Source: Cnuella takakiae
Lineage (GTDB): Bacteria > Bacteroidota > Bacteroidia > Chitinophagales > Chitinophagaceae
Direction: 5' to 3'
DNA: 64,000 nucleotides
Assembly: GCF_001953305.1 (NCBI RefSeq)
Contig: NZ_MTFE01000010.1
Coordinates: 1,345,126-1,409,125, forward strand
The notes beneath the pieces were generated by a model. That model made no database searches. It saw nothing but the letters and a program-made list of their open reading frames with translations, and was not told the origin of the DNA. Positions 27,360 through 36,411 of the stretch are shown piece after piece; the stretch's first letter is position 1, and every line of letters begins with the position of its first letter. The position numbers were made by a program, and so were the translations under genes.

Positions 27360-28256
27360 ATGATGATGCTGAAGTCAATGGGCTGGGCCGGGCTTTCTAT
27401 TGCCCTTACCGGCACCTTTTTCCTTTCGGGCTGCGCTGCCACACAAAACACCGCCAGGACGGCCAGTGAAGCTGCCACCATCTTTTTCGATGATTTTTCC
27501 GGCGCTTCGCTCGACCGGAGCAAATGGAACGTAGTAGTTACCGGCGGTGTAGTAAACAACGAGCAACAGGCTTATGTCGATTCTTCGTTGACGCTGTACA
27601 TCGCCAAAGGCAAAGAAGCCGAAGGTGCCCAAAACGGTGCTTTGGTATTGCACCCGCGTTTTGCACCAGGCTTTGTAACCAGGGAGGGCAAAAAGTTTGA
27701 CTTTATTTCCGGCCGCATCAACTCACGTGGCAAAGTGGATTTTACCTACGGCACTGCATCGGCCCGCATAAAAATGACTGCAGGCACCGGCCTTTGGCCC
27801 GCATGGTGGATGCTGGGAAACGGCCGCTGGCCCGATGCAGGAGAAATTGACATCATGGAATATGTGGGTGAAACCGACTGGACCAACGCCGCCGTGCACG
27901 GCCCCGGCTACTCCGGCGAAACGCCATTTGTAAACAAGTTTTTTTTTACCGGCAAAACAGATGTAACCCAGTGGCATGTGTACTCGGTGGACTGGACGCC
28001 GGACAGCATGTTGTTTAAGGTGGATGGTGTGCTGTTTTACCGCCTTACCAAGCCTATGGTGGCGCATTATGGTAAATGGGTTTTTGATAAACCCCAATAC
28101 CTGATACTCAATTTTGCCCTGGGTGGAATTTATCCGGTTAAGGTAAACGGCATCAAGGAACCCTACTATGGCATTCCGGCCGAAACAGTAAACCTGATAA
28201 AGGACGGCAAATGCAAAATGCTGGTAGACTGGGTACGGGTATCCGGCGCCCAATAG
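27360..28256 (+). CDS. GH16 glycoside hydrolase (second copy)
   Basis: 298-residue lipoprotein (lipobox LSGCA) consisting of a GH16 domain only. The active site is GEIDIMEYVG, with Glu162, Asp164 and Glu167; WPAWWMLGNGRWPDAGE precedes it. It differs clearly from the first GH16, with an insert KEAEGAQNGALVLHPRFAP and no Calx-beta domain, so the pair probably splits work on linkages or chain lengths instead of being a fresh duplication. The MMM start offers three adjacent Met codons; the first is annotated. It follows the first GH16 by 107 bases. Confidence 0.88.
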   Translation: MMMLKSMGWAGLSIALTGTFFLSGCAATQNTARTASEAATIFFDDFSGASLDRSKWNVVVTGGVVNNEQQAYVDSSLTLYIAKGKEAEGAQNGALVLHPRFAPGFVTREGKKFDFISGRINSRGKVDFTYGTASARIKMTAGTGLWPAWWMLGNGRWPDAGEIDIMEYVGETDWTNAAVHGPGYSGETPFVNKFFFTGKTDVTQWHVYSVDWTPDSMLFKVDGVLFYRLTKPMVAHYGKWVFDKPQYLILNFALGGIYPVKVNGIKEPYYGIPAETVNLIKDGKCKMLVDWVRVSGAQ

Positions 28257-28287
28257 AACGCCACAACATGTTAAGTAATAAAATATC

Positions 28288-29589
28288 ATGCTTCATATGA
28301 ACAATCGCATCATACTTTTTATAGCCGGCTTCTTATGCACATCGGCAATATTTGCACAAACAGGAACAGCAGCAAAGGGGGCTGTCAGGGTTGAACTGCG
28401 CCAAAGTGAAAACAAGTACCAGTTTTACCGCGATGGCAAGCCTTATTTTGTCAAAGGCGCTGGCGGCAGCGTTTATGCCGATCGCATTGCTGCATACGGC
28501 GGTAATTCTATCCGTACCTGGGGCACTCGCGGTGCCGAACAGGTACTGGACTCTGCACAGAAATATGGCCTTACTGTGCTGATGGGGCTCGACGTGGCCC
28601 GCGAACGCCACGGCTTTGATTACAATGACTCTGTAGCGGTGCGTAAACAGTTGGAGCGTATCAGGGGCGAAGTGCTGAAATATAAAGATCATCCAGCCAT
28701 ACTGGCCTGGGGCATTGGCAACGAGCTAAACCTGCAGTACAATAATCCAAAAGTGTGGGATGCGGTAAACGAGATCTCCAAAATGATCCACCAACTCGAT
28801 CCAAACCATCCAACAACAACGGTGCTTGCCGGCGTAAACAAAAACCTCGTAGATCATATAAAAACCCGTTGTACCGATATTGACCTGCTTTCCATTAACA
28901 CATACGGCGGCCTGGCAACTTTACCGCGCACCATCGCGGCAAGCGGATGGAACGGTGCTTACATGGTAACTGAATGGGGGCCAACGGGTCATTGGGAAGG
29001 CCTGCAAACGGAGTGGAAGCAACCCATAGAAGAAACCAGCAGCGAAAAAGCTGCCGTGTACCGGAGCCGCTACGAGTATGGCGTTGAGAACGACAAAGAC
29101 AAGTGCCTGGGTTCTTATGTTTTCCTTTGGGGCCAAAAGCAGGAGCGAACGCCTACCTGGTACGGGGTGTTTACTGAAAAGGGCGAAGAATCGGAAGTGG
29201 TTGACGTAATGCAGTTTTTATGGTCCGGCAACTGGCCAAAAAACAGGGCACCACACCTGTACTCTTTTCAGCTTGATGGAAAAAAAGCTACCCAAAATAT
29301 TTACCTGAAAGCGGGCACTACCTACCCGGTACTGGCAGTTGTTAGTGACCCGGACAACGACAAGCTTAGCTACCATTGGGAACTATTGCCTGAACCAACT
29401 AAAGTAGGCGAAGGCGGCGACCACGAAGACCGGCCCAAGCCTGTAGTAGGGGTATTTTTTAAAGCAACCGGCGGGCAGGTAACCTTTAAGGCGCCGGAGC
29501 AGGAAGGCGCTTACCGCCTGTTTGTGTATGTAACGGACGGCAACAATAATGTGGCTACGGCAAACATCCCGTTTTATACCAATAATTAG
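28288..29589 (+). CDS. Clan GH-A (TIM-barrel) glycoside hydrolase with C-terminal Ig-like domain
   Basis: 433-residue exported protein; the signal peptide from MNNRIILF ends at IFAQ, and the ATG at 28297 is an alternative start. The barrel (about 35-310) shows the clan GH-A residues: acid/base Glu146 in WGIGNELN and nucleophile Glu229 in MVTEWGPTGHW. The C-terminal 110 residues are beta-rich (Ig/PKD-like, ending YRLFVYVTDGNNNVATANIP). Together with two GH16 enzymes the context suggests a beta-1,3-glucan-acting enzyme, possibly GH158-like, but the family assignment is open. The same module recurs at the C-terminus of the 51842 protein and in the 55796 protein. Last gene before a strong terminator. 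Confidence 0.8.
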   Translation: MLHMNNRIILFIAGFLCTSAIFAQTGTAAKGAVRVELRQSENKYQFYRDGKPYFVKGAGGSVYADRIAAYGGNSIRTWGTRGAEQVLDSAQKYGLTVLMGLDVARERHGFDYNDSVAVRKQLERIRGEVLKYKDHPAILAWGIGNELNLQYNNPKVWDAVNEISKMIHQLDPNHPTTTVLAGVNKNLVDHIKTRCTDIDLLSINTYGGLATLPRTIAASGWNGAYMVTEWGPTGHWEGLQTEWKQPIEETSSEKAAVYRSRYEYGVENDKDKCLGSYVFLWGQKQERTPTWYGVFTEKGEESEVVDVMQFLWSGNWPKNRAPHLYSFQLDGKKATQNIYLKAGTTYPVLAVVSDPDNDKLSYHWELLPEPTKVGEGGDHEDRPKPVVGVFFKATGGQVTFKAPEQEGAYRLFVYVTDGNNNVATANIPFYTNN

Positions 29590-29640
29590 TTGTTGGGTAG
29601 TCGAAACTGAATTTTGGTGGCGTTAGTTTAGATACCTTTC

Positions 29641-29696
29641 AAAAGGTGGGATCAATCAGAGCACTTGAGTGCTCTTTGATTGCTCCCACCTTTTTT
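29641..29696 (+). terminator. Terminator of the polysaccharide utilisation operon
   Basis: Long interrupted stem: AAAGGTGGGA, CAATC, GAGCACT, loop TG, AGTGCTC, GATTG, TCCCACCTTT, with small bulges, followed by TTT. It lies about 50 bases after the GH-A hydrolase stop. Confidence 0.9.
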
Positions 29697-30154
29697 ATGC
29701 AACTATCCCTTGTCAACGAATCAGGCTCTAAAGAAAGGTAGCCATCCTATTTGTTGTGTACAACGGGAACAACCTTGACGAACCGTATGTATGGTGGCAG
29801 ATAAGCTACAGCAGAAGGCCCCGGCGAAATCATTCACTATTTTGTATCTATTTATTCTGGAACCCGCATCAATACAGGCGTCTTCACTTTTTGTATCGGA
29901 AAGTAAGGCTTTCAATTGGGCATGGCCGCATTTTCATAATGCCTATGAAAACTTGTAAAGGTTGCTGATAAGCATGCCTCATTACACCTGTTCGTGCCTG
30001 AGCAACCAGCATCAATTGTTGCCTTTGTTTGCCACACTGCATTTTGATCTGTATGGAGTCAAGAAAAGGCTTAATGCAGCCATAGCATAAGTTATCAGTT
30101 TCTGCCGTTACCTTCAAAGGGATATTTTATCTCTTACCTAACCAACGAAACTTC
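29697..30154. other. Non-coding gap before the CBM/T9SS gene
   Basis: 458 bases with no convincing gene. The short frames present lack a normal start or family features. TACCTTCA near 30110 is a weak -7 promoter match without a -33 box. Nothing else recognised. Confidence 0.4.
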
Positions 30155-32038
30155 ATGGTCCCTTTTTTACTCCGTTATTCAATGCACCGGGTAATCGGTG
30201 CATTGCTTTTCCTGTCCGTTTTATTAAGTGCTACACCAGCATGGGCCCAATCGCCAGACTCGGTACTCTTTAAAGATGATTTTAATTCGGCCACCCTGGA
30301 CAACCGCTGGGAAACACCTACTTCCTGGACCATCCAGGCTGGTGCTGCTTACCTGTTTGCCGGCTCCGACAGATGGTTGCGTACCAATAAAGGGTATGAT
30401 CTCCATTCTTACATTATTGAAACGGCAGCCATGGGTTTTACACCTGGCTACCACAGAAAATTCCACATCAGTTTCGGCCAGGCAGATGCCTCTTTGCAGC
30501 ATATGTACATGCTCCAGTACCAACCTGATTTTGGGGGTATTTTGACGCTGGGCAAATCGACCGATAACTATTATCATCCCGAGAAACTGGACGAGGGTGT
30601 GCTTTATCCCAATCTGGCCGTAGACAGATGGTATAAGTTCAAGATTGCCCGTTATAAAAGCGGTTTGATCCAGGTGTATGTGGATCGGGGCTCGGGTTAT
30701 GACAGCAGGCCTTTCCTGGAAGCTATCGATAGCAGTTACCTGCCCATGGGGAAAATAGGGTGGCGGGTAGATACAGAAACTTCTGATGAAGCCTTCTTCG
30801 TGGATTGGATTTCGGCACGCAAGCCTGCATTTTCGAAACCTGCTGTCAGGGAAAAGCCCGTTGAAGATGCACTGGTAAAACAGGTATCAGCCGCCAGCGG
30901 CCGGAATTATACCGTTGCCAAACTCGTTAAGGGTACGCGGCCTTATTCGGACCGGGACTATACCATAACGGGTTTCCCCGACTTTATGCAGGGTGCTTCT
31001 CTGGTACAAACGGCTATGGAGGACAAAAAAAGCAGCGCGGCCACTTTCCTGACTTCGTTTATCAAAAAAAGGGCTGTGTTGTATGTAGGGTATGATCCAA
31101 GGGCCAAAGTCATTCCTGAGTGGCTAAGCACCTGGCATAAAACCGGTGAACGGATCACCCTTACTGATCCCGGCACTGCTTACCTTGATGTATACAGCAA
31201 GGAAGTTTCCTATTGGCAAACCTACCCTTACCCGGTGCAACTGGGAGGGAATATGGCAGCCCCTGCAATGGGATCGCAAATGAACTATATTATGGCGGCA
31301 ATTGAAGTGCCGGAGAGCAATAAGCTTGAAGCCGAAAATGCCCTTTATCAGGGTGCCAGGGTAGCCAGGAATCAGCCGGGTTTTTCCGGAACCGGCTTTG
31401 TGGATTACCAGAATAAAAGTTCCGATTTCATCGAGTGGGATGCCAAAGTAACCGTTCCCGGAACCTATACCCTTGGTGTTACTTTTTCCAATGGCAGCAC
31501 TACAGGCCGGCCACTGCAATTCAGCCTGGATGGGCAACCCCTGGCGCGATTGGATTTTATGCCTTCTTTTTCCTGGCAATCGTGGGCTTTCATGAACGGC
31601 CCTGCAGTTTACCTCAAACCTGGCGTGCACAAAATCAGGGCAACAGCCATCGGTGCAAGCGGCCCCAATATTGATTACCTGAGCATGATATTTCAGGACG
31701 CGGGACCTTCCGGCATGGCATCCTTAAAACTCATGGCAAGCGCACCCGCAACAGCTCCCAGGTTGGATGAAGAAGCAAACCGGCGCCCATCTGTGCAGGC
31801 TTACCCCAACCCTTTTACCAATCTTACCTACCTGTCGTACTCTGTGTTGCACAAGTCAAAGGTTCAGCTATCGCTTTTTGACACCCAAGGGCAGTTGATT
31901 TCAAAATTAGTGGATGAGGTGCAGCAACCGGGTACCTACAGGATACCGGTAAGCGGGGTACAGATCCCTTCAGGTACTTACTACTATAGGCTGAGTTCAG
32001 GCGGAAACATGCAAGTGGGCAAGCTGGTAAAACAGTAA
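30155..32038 (+). CDS. Secreted carbohydrate-binding protein with T9SS sorting domain
   Basis: 627-residue exported protein. The ATG at 30155 gives an 8-residue extension before a second Met at 30182, whose signal peptide (MHRVIGALLFLSVLLSATPA) is classical, so 30182 may be the true start. Domains: N-terminal beta-sandwich (about 35-215, DSVLFKDDFNSATLDNRWET), a central region of unknown fold, a CBM6/35-like module (about 385-515: KLEAENALYQGARVARNQPG) and a C-terminal type IX sorting domain (about 545-627: VQAYPNPFTNLTYLSYSV, IPSGTYYYRLSSGG). No catalytic motif was found. It is probably surface-attached and glycan-binding, functionally linked to the upstream locus, although a terminator separates them. 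Confidence 0.8.
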   Translation: MVPFLLRYSMHRVIGALLFLSVLLSATPAWAQSPDSVLFKDDFNSATLDNRWETPTSWTIQAGAAYLFAGSDRWLRTNKGYDLHSYIIETAAMGFTPGYHRKFHISFGQADASLQHMYMLQYQPDFGGILTLGKSTDNYYHPEKLDEGVLYPNLAVDRWYKFKIARYKSGLIQVYVDRGSGYDSRPFLEAIDSSYLPMGKIGWRVDTETSDEAFFVDWISARKPAFSKPAVREKPVEDALVKQVSAASGRNYTVAKLVKGTRPYSDRDYTITGFPDFMQGASLVQTAMEDKKSSAATFLTSFIKKRAVLYVGYDPRAKVIPEWLSTWHKTGERITLTDPGTAYLDVYSKEVSYWQTYPYPVQLGGNMAAPAMGSQMNYIMAAIEVPESNKLEAENALYQGARVARNQPGFSGTGFVDYQNKSSDFIEWDAKVTVPGTYTLGVTFSNGSTTGRPLQFSLDGQPLARLDFMPSFSWQSWAFMNGPAVYLKPGVHKIRATAIGASGPNIDYLSMIFQDAGPSGMASLKLMASAPATAPRLDEEANRRPSVQAYPNPFTNLTYLSYSVLHKSKVQLSLFDTQGQLISKLVDEVQQPGTYRIPVSGVQIPSGTYYYRLSSGGNMQVGKLVKQ

Positions 32039-32150
32039 TCAAAAGCATAGCGGGTCCAGTTCCTTTTCCAGGCATGCTGCATACCATAACATTGAAGTTG
32101 TGAAAAGTGCAACTATCGGGAAAGGACGAACGAAATATCCTGTAGAAAAT

Positions 32151-32195
32151 AAAAGGGCGGCACAGCTGATGTACCTATCGCTGTGCCGCCCTTTT
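32151..32195. terminator. Bidirectional terminator, 16-bp perfect stem
   Basis: AAAAGGGCGGCACAGC (32151-32166) and GCTGTGCCGCCCTTTT (32180-32195) are exact reverse complements with a 13-base loop. T-runs exist on both strands, fitting the convergent genes ending at 32038 (plus) and 32211 (minus). Confidence 0.9.
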
Positions 32196-32210
32196 TGCTG
32201 GGTGTTTACA

Positions 32211-32408
32211 TTAGAACTTTACAGCTGTGCTGTCCTTTTTGGGCGCTACGGTATCCTTTACAGGTTTCGTAGTGTCCTGCAGGTTGATCAACGCAGTGTT
32301 GGTGTGGTGGTAAAAAGTAGCATTCTTTTCAGCACCGCTAAATTGAGCAACACTAACTGTGGCAGCACCTGCAACAAAAATGGAAGCGAAAAAAAGGATC
32401 TTTTTCAT
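32211..32408 (-). CDS. Small exported protein
   Basis: 65 residues: a clear signal peptide (MKKILFFASIFVAGAATVSV, cleavage after AQ) and a short hydrophilic mature part rich in Thr, Lys and Asp (ending TVAPKKDSTAVKF). It starts with ATG, is transcribed toward a shared terminator and has normal base composition, so I consider it real. It is of a type often annotated as hypothetical in Chitinophagaceae; function unknown. Confidence 0.6.
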   Translation of the reverse strand: MKKILFFASIFVAGAATVSVAQFSGAEKNATFYHHTNTALINLQDTTKPVKDTVAPKKDSTAVKF

Positions 32409-32536
32409 AATGGTGACATTTATAGGTTAAGATTGGGTCGCCATAGTCAAATAGCTTGCCATTTTTACTTGAATGAAAAAATTAATGTGGCGAAAGCGGG
32501 TAGCATGGTATTTCAGTTTCAATTAATATGGAAGGG

Positions 32537-32567
32537 TTTGTTATTAGGCCTGATAGCGCTATCTTTT
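32537..32567 (+). promoter_or_regulatory. Promoter of the TIM-barrel isomerase gene
   Basis: TTTG (32537-32540), 19 bases, TATCTTTT (32560-32567): the exact -33 box with ideal spacing and a one-base-off -7 box of the Bacteroidota pattern. It is 24 bases before the ATG at 32592 and supports that start over longer upstream frames. Confidence 0.6.
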
Positions 32568-32591
32568 ACGACACCTACAACAACCTGCCAT

Positions 32592-33533
32592 ATGACCAAC
32601 CGCCGCGCCTTTGTAAAGCAGTCGCTGTTTGCCTCCTGCGCAATGCTGCTGCAGCCATCCATAAAAGCCTTGCAGCCACCCGCATCCGATATTAAAATTT
32701 CCCTTGCCCAATGGTCCTTGCACCGCACGCTGAAAGCCGGGAAATTGATCAATTCCGATTTTCCGGATAAGGCCCGTAAAGATTTTGGAATTGATGCTGT
32801 TGATTACGTTTGCCAGTTCTTCGGCGACCGGAAAATGGACTGGCGTGCAGCCGCTGCAGATAAGAAGTATTTGGCTTACCTGCTCCAGCGCAGCAAGGAT
32901 GCCGGTGTGTACAACCACGTGGTGATGGTGGATGAAGAAGGATTCCTGGCTTTGCCCAATGATAAGGAAAGACTACAGGCAGTTAACAACCACCGGAAGT
33001 GGGTGGAAGCTGCTGCTTTTCTTGGATGCCGCAGCTTGCGGGTAAACCTGCATGGCAGCGGCGCTACCGGAGACAAACGCCTTGCATCTATTGATTCGCT
33101 AAGCCGTTTGGGCGAGTTTGCCGCACCCATGCATGTCAATATCGTGGTGGAAAATCATGGCAGCGATTCTTCGAAAGGACAATGGATGGCAGCCGTAGTA
33201 AAAGGCGTGAACAAACCCAATGTAGGTACGCTCCCCGACTTTGGTAATTTCTGCATCGCGCAGGAGTGGGGCACCACCCAGGGCGATTGTGCAGATGCAT
33301 ATGACCGCTACAAAGGCATTGAAGAAATGCTCCCCTACGCCAAAGCCGTGAGTGCAAAAACCTATGACTTTGACGCCAATGGCGAACAGCCCAAAATGGA
33401 TTATAAACGGCTGCTCGATATCGTGAAAGCTTCCGGTTTCAAAGGGTATATCGGGATCGAATTTGAAGGATTTACCCAGCCGGAAGAAGAGGGCGTTCGC
33501 AAGACCAAGGCGCTTCTTGAGAGATATCTGTGA
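32592..33533 (+). CDS. Tat-exported sugar phosphate isomerase/epimerase-like TIM-barrel protein
   Basis: 313 residues. The N-terminus MTNRRAFVKQSLFASCAMLL is a twin-arginine signal (NRRAFVK). The remainder is an AP-endonuclease-type (xylose isomerase-like) TIM barrel with metal-ligand type residues in VVENHG, LPDFGNFC, SAKTYDFDANG and GIEFEGF. Members of this family act as sugar isomerases or epimerases, and in Bacteroidota they often accompany Gfo/Idh/MocA oxidoreductases and DUF1080 hydrolases, both present elsewhere in this window. I chose the ATG at 32592 because the Tat signal begins there and a promoter lies just upstream. The substrate cannot be read from the sequence. Confidence 0.82.
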   Translation: MTNRRAFVKQSLFASCAMLLQPSIKALQPPASDIKISLAQWSLHRTLKAGKLINSDFPDKARKDFGIDAVDYVCQFFGDRKMDWRAAAADKKYLAYLLQRSKDAGVYNHVVMVDEEGFLALPNDKERLQAVNNHRKWVEAAAFLGCRSLRVNLHGSGATGDKRLASIDSLSRLGEFAAPMHVNIVVENHGSDSSKGQWMAAVVKGVNKPNVGTLPDFGNFCIAQEWGTTQGDCADAYDRYKGIEEMLPYAKAVSAKTYDFDANGEQPKMDYKRLLDIVKASGFKGYIGIEFEGFTQPEEEGVRKTKALLERYL

Positions 33534-33545
33534 GCGCGCCAATAA

Positions 33546-33573
33546 AGACGATGGATGATAGACGATAGACCAT
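33546..33573. repeat. Four tandem degenerate heptamers
   Basis: Units AGACGAT, GGATGAT, AGACGAT, AGACCAT in exact 7-bp register, located 13 bases after the isomerase stop. Same family as 562-611 and 46221-46440, but I see no inverted partner nearby. Confidence 0.7.
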
Positions 33574-33618
33574 GGGAGTAGGGCCATGAGCATGCACGAT
33601 CGGCTGCACCAAAGTATC

Positions 33619-33658
33619 AAACAAGTACAGCATCCATTTAGGGATGCTGTACTTGTTT
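33619..33658. terminator. Terminator hairpin, 17-bp perfect stem
   Basis: AAACAAGTACAGCATCC (33619-33635), loop ATTTAG, GGATGCTGTACTTGTTT (33642-33658). It lies between the convergent isomerase and ybbP genes; T-rich ends on both strands suit a bidirectional terminator. Confidence 0.85.
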
Positions 33659-33700
33659 AAACCATATCAAAGGGTTGGAAATAAAATGGCAGGTACCACC

Positions 33701-33729
33701 CTTGCAGCTTGTAGCTAAAAGCTTGTAGC
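33701..33729. repeat. 29-bp dispersed repeat, copy 1
   Basis: A 29-base sequence beginning CTTGCAGCTTGTAGCTAAAA is identical to 39079-39107. It contains AGCTTGTAGC twice. It lies 29 bases past the stop codon of ybbP (minus strand), and the second copy is placed the same way behind the esterase gene. Confidence 0.8.
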
Positions 33730-33758
33730 TGTTCAATGTTAACTACCAACCCAACTAC

Positions 33759-36299
33759 CTATACTTCCTCCCGCAACACTTCCAGTGGCGGCCTGTTGAC
33801 CACCGTGCGGCTGTTAAACAATCCAATCAGCACGGTCAGTCCGCAGATGGCAAGGGCCACTGTTAGTAGCGGCAGCAGTTGGGGTGTAAACTCGGTATCA
33901 AAAAAGTAATGCGCCAGCAGCCAGCTTGCTACAAGCGATAAGGCAATACCTGCCAATGCGGCCAGTGCACCCAAAAAGAAATACTCCAGTGCAATGATGT
34001 AAAAGATTTGTTTTCGGCTGGCACCCAAAGTGCGCAGCAATACGCTTTCCTGCATCCGCTGGTACCTTGAAATGAGTACCGATGCAATCAGCACCACCAG
34101 GCCGGTAACAATGCTGAAGCCCGCCATAAAGCGGATAACAAAACCCACCTTTTCCAGCAGCTTATCCAGCACACTCAGCACCAGTCCCAAATCGATAATG
34201 GAAACATTGGGAAACTGCCTTACAACCGCCTGCTGGTAGCGTGCCGATACTTCCTTGCCCGGTATGCGGGTGAGCAGCACGTGAAACTGCGGTGCCGCTT
34301 CCAGCACGCCGGTGGGAAACAGTACCAGGAAATTGGTTTGAATCCGGTTCCAGTCCACGGTGCGCAAACTGCCCACCGTGGTGGTGATGGGTGCGCCCTG
34401 CACATTAAAATAGAGCGTATCGCCCAGTTCTATTTTATTGCGCTCAGCAAATCGGGCCTCCAGCGATACCGGGATAGCACCCGCCCCGGCAGCAGCCTTG
34501 CCCTGCCATTTACCCTTGCTGATCTTTTCCGAATCGCTGAGGGTATCCCGAAAAGTAACGCGGTACTCGCGGCTGAATATCCAGGATTGCTGCGGCAGGG
34601 TACTGTCTTTGAGCAGGCTTTCGCCAGTGATGTTGTTGATACGTTCCAGGCGCATGGTAACAATAGGAACGGTACCCTGCACGGGCAGCCCTTGCTGTTG
34701 CGTAAGGGCCACCAGTTGTTCTTTTTGCCCCGGCTGGATATCAAACAATACCGTATTGGGTTGCTGTTCGCCTGCCGAGCGGCTTACGCGGTTGAGCAGG
34801 ATGGTTTGTATGGAAAACAGGGTGCAGATAAATGCCGTTCCCAGGCCAATCACCACGATCAGGATGGTGGTTTGGTTGTTGGGCCGGAACAGGTTGGCCA
34901 AACCCTGCCTGCCGGTAAAAGGCAGCGATTGCGGGAAAAACCTTCGGATGGTGCGCACCAGCAGGGCTGCAATGCCCGCCAGTGCCAAAAAGGCTACAGC
35001 AATGCCTAGGGTAAATGCAAGGGCATTGTTCCAGCTACCCAGTTGCAGGCGGCTGAAACCCAAAACAAACAACAGTATCAAGCCATAAACCAGCCAACGT
35101 ACCGGGTCGCGTTTTCCTGCGTCCTGCTGTAAGGAAGCCCTGAGGGTATTGAGCGGCGAAACATTGCGGATGCTCACCAGTGGCAGCAGCGCAAATAGTG
35201 CGGAAATGATGGTGCCGACAAGGATGCCCTGCAGGATGGCTTTCCAGCTGATGGAAGGTTCCAGGTCAACAGGCAGGAAATCCTGCAGCAGCGCAGGCAG
35301 GAATTGCTGAATCACCGTTCCCAATACCGCACCCACAATGGCGCCCAAGAATCCGATGACAATGATTTGGATCAGGTAAATCAGGAAAGCCTCTTTGCCC
35401 GCTGCACCCAGGCAGCGCAGGATAGCAACGGCGCCGATCTTTTCCCGGACATAAATCTGGATGGCACTTGCAACGCCAATACAGCCCAATAGGAGTGCTA
35501 TAAAGCTTACAAGGGCCAGGAACTGGGTAAGGTCGCGTAAGGAGCGATTGGTGTCCTCTTTTTGGCTTTCAACGGTATCGTAGCTCCAGCCTTCCTTTTC
35601 GAGCATCGGCTCAATGCCCTTTTCAAAACGTTCAGTGTTGAGCGGCTTATCCAGTTTGAAAAAGTACTTGTAGTTGATGCGGCTGCCTTTCTGCATCAGC
35701 CCAGTGGCTTCCAGGTACTGCATGGGCAGGTATACAATGGGCGCTACCGATGCGGCAATGCCCGTTTGGCCCGGTGCGCTCAGGAGGCTGCCGGCTACCC
35801 TAAACGTAAGGTTGCCCACTTTTACCGAGTCGCCGGGTTTTGCATCAAACTGGAGCAGCAGGGTTTGGTCTACCAGTGCATTGCGGCCATTGCGGAAACT
35901 GCGGCTAGCTGCGGCGGGTTCTGTTTCCAGTTCGCCATAGTAGGGAAAGTTGCCTTCAAGTGCACGCACCTGTACCAGCCTTGATCCGCCATTTTTAGGG
36001 AAATAAACCATCGAGGTAAAATCCCTTTCCTCCGAGCGCTGCCCGCCCAGGGAGTCGGCAAGTCGCAGGATGCGGGTTTCGGGGGCTTTATTGCTCCGCA
36101 ATTCCAGATCGGCACCCAGCAGGGAGGCCGCCTGCCGGTCCACTTCGGCCTGCATATTTTCCCGGAGTGAATAAATAGCAACCAAGGCGGCAATACCCAG
36201 TATAATGCTGGAAACAAAAAGGAGCAGGCGCGACCGGTTGCGGCGGCTATCACGCCAGGCCATTTGCAGGAGCCAGGAAAAAGGAGGTGCAGGCTTCAT
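33759..36299 (-). CDS. ybbP: YbbP-like ABC transporter permease
   Basis: 846-residue inner-membrane permease with two FtsX domains. The first helix is near RSRLLLFVSSIILGIAALVA; FtsX core helices are at about 265-385 (LTQFLALVSFIALLLGCIGV), further helices at about 400-500, and the last FtsX domain covers 720-846 (VLLRTLGASRKQIFYIIALE). It matches YbbP of E. coli in length and layout. Its ATPase partner ybbA lies 112 bases upstream on the same strand and tesA is divergent, as in E. coli. The transporter's substrate is not established; a link to lysophospholipid handling is assumed from synteny. Confidence 0.87.
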   Translation of the reverse strand: MKPAPPFSWLLQMAWRDSRRNRSRLLLFVSSIILGIAALVAIYSLRENMQAEVDRQAASLLGADLELRSNKAPETRILRLADSLGGQRSEERDFTSMVYFPKNGGSRLVQVRALEGNFPYYGELETEPAAASRSFRNGRNALVDQTLLLQFDAKPGDSVKVGNLTFRVAGSLLSAPGQTGIAASVAPIVYLPMQYLEATGLMQKGSRINYKYFFKLDKPLNTERFEKGIEPMLEKEGWSYDTVESQKEDTNRSLRDLTQFLALVSFIALLLGCIGVASAIQIYVREKIGAVAILRCLGAAGKEAFLIYLIQIIVIGFLGAIVGAVLGTVIQQFLPALLQDFLPVDLEPSISWKAILQGILVGTIISALFALLPLVSIRNVSPLNTLRASLQQDAGKRDPVRWLVYGLILLFVLGFSRLQLGSWNNALAFTLGIAVAFLALAGIAALLVRTIRRFFPQSLPFTGRQGLANLFRPNNQTTILIVVIGLGTAFICTLFSIQTILLNRVSRSAGEQQPNTVLFDIQPGQKEQLVALTQQQGLPVQGTVPIVTMRLERINNITGESLLKDSTLPQQSWIFSREYRVTFRDTLSDSEKISKGKWQGKAAAGAGAIPVSLEARFAERNKIELGDTLYFNVQGAPITTTVGSLRTVDWNRIQTNFLVLFPTGVLEAAPQFHVLLTRIPGKEVSARYQQAVVRQFPNVSIIDLGLVLSVLDKLLEKVGFVIRFMAGFSIVTGLVVLIASVLISRYQRMQESVLLRTLGASRKQIFYIIALEYFFLGALAALAGIALSLVASWLLAHYFFDTEFTPQLLPLLTVALAICGLTVLIGLFNSRTVVNRPPLEVLREEV

Positions 36300-36383
36300 G
36301 AATTATGTTGAAGAAAGACTGGTTGGTAAAAAGTTTTGGAGGCAATATCAGTTTCCCTATTTCCATTATCCGCTAGCAGTACC

Positions 36384-36408
36384 GGCAACTGGCAACCTGC
36401 AACCTGCA
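36384..36408. repeat. Short GCAACCTG direct repeats between ybbA and ybbP
   Basis: GGCAACT, GGCAACC, TGCAACC, TGCA form 7-bp-period direct repeats of a further word family in the 112-base gap between ybbA and ybbP. Only one short run is seen in the window; moderate evidence that it belongs with the other repeat families. Confidence 0.45.
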
Positions 36409-36411
36409 TCC

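Noticed and set aside
29756..29968. 70-codon frame in the gap after the PUL terminator
   Set aside because: TTG start, aromatic and basic residues in no known pattern, no ribosome or promoter signal.
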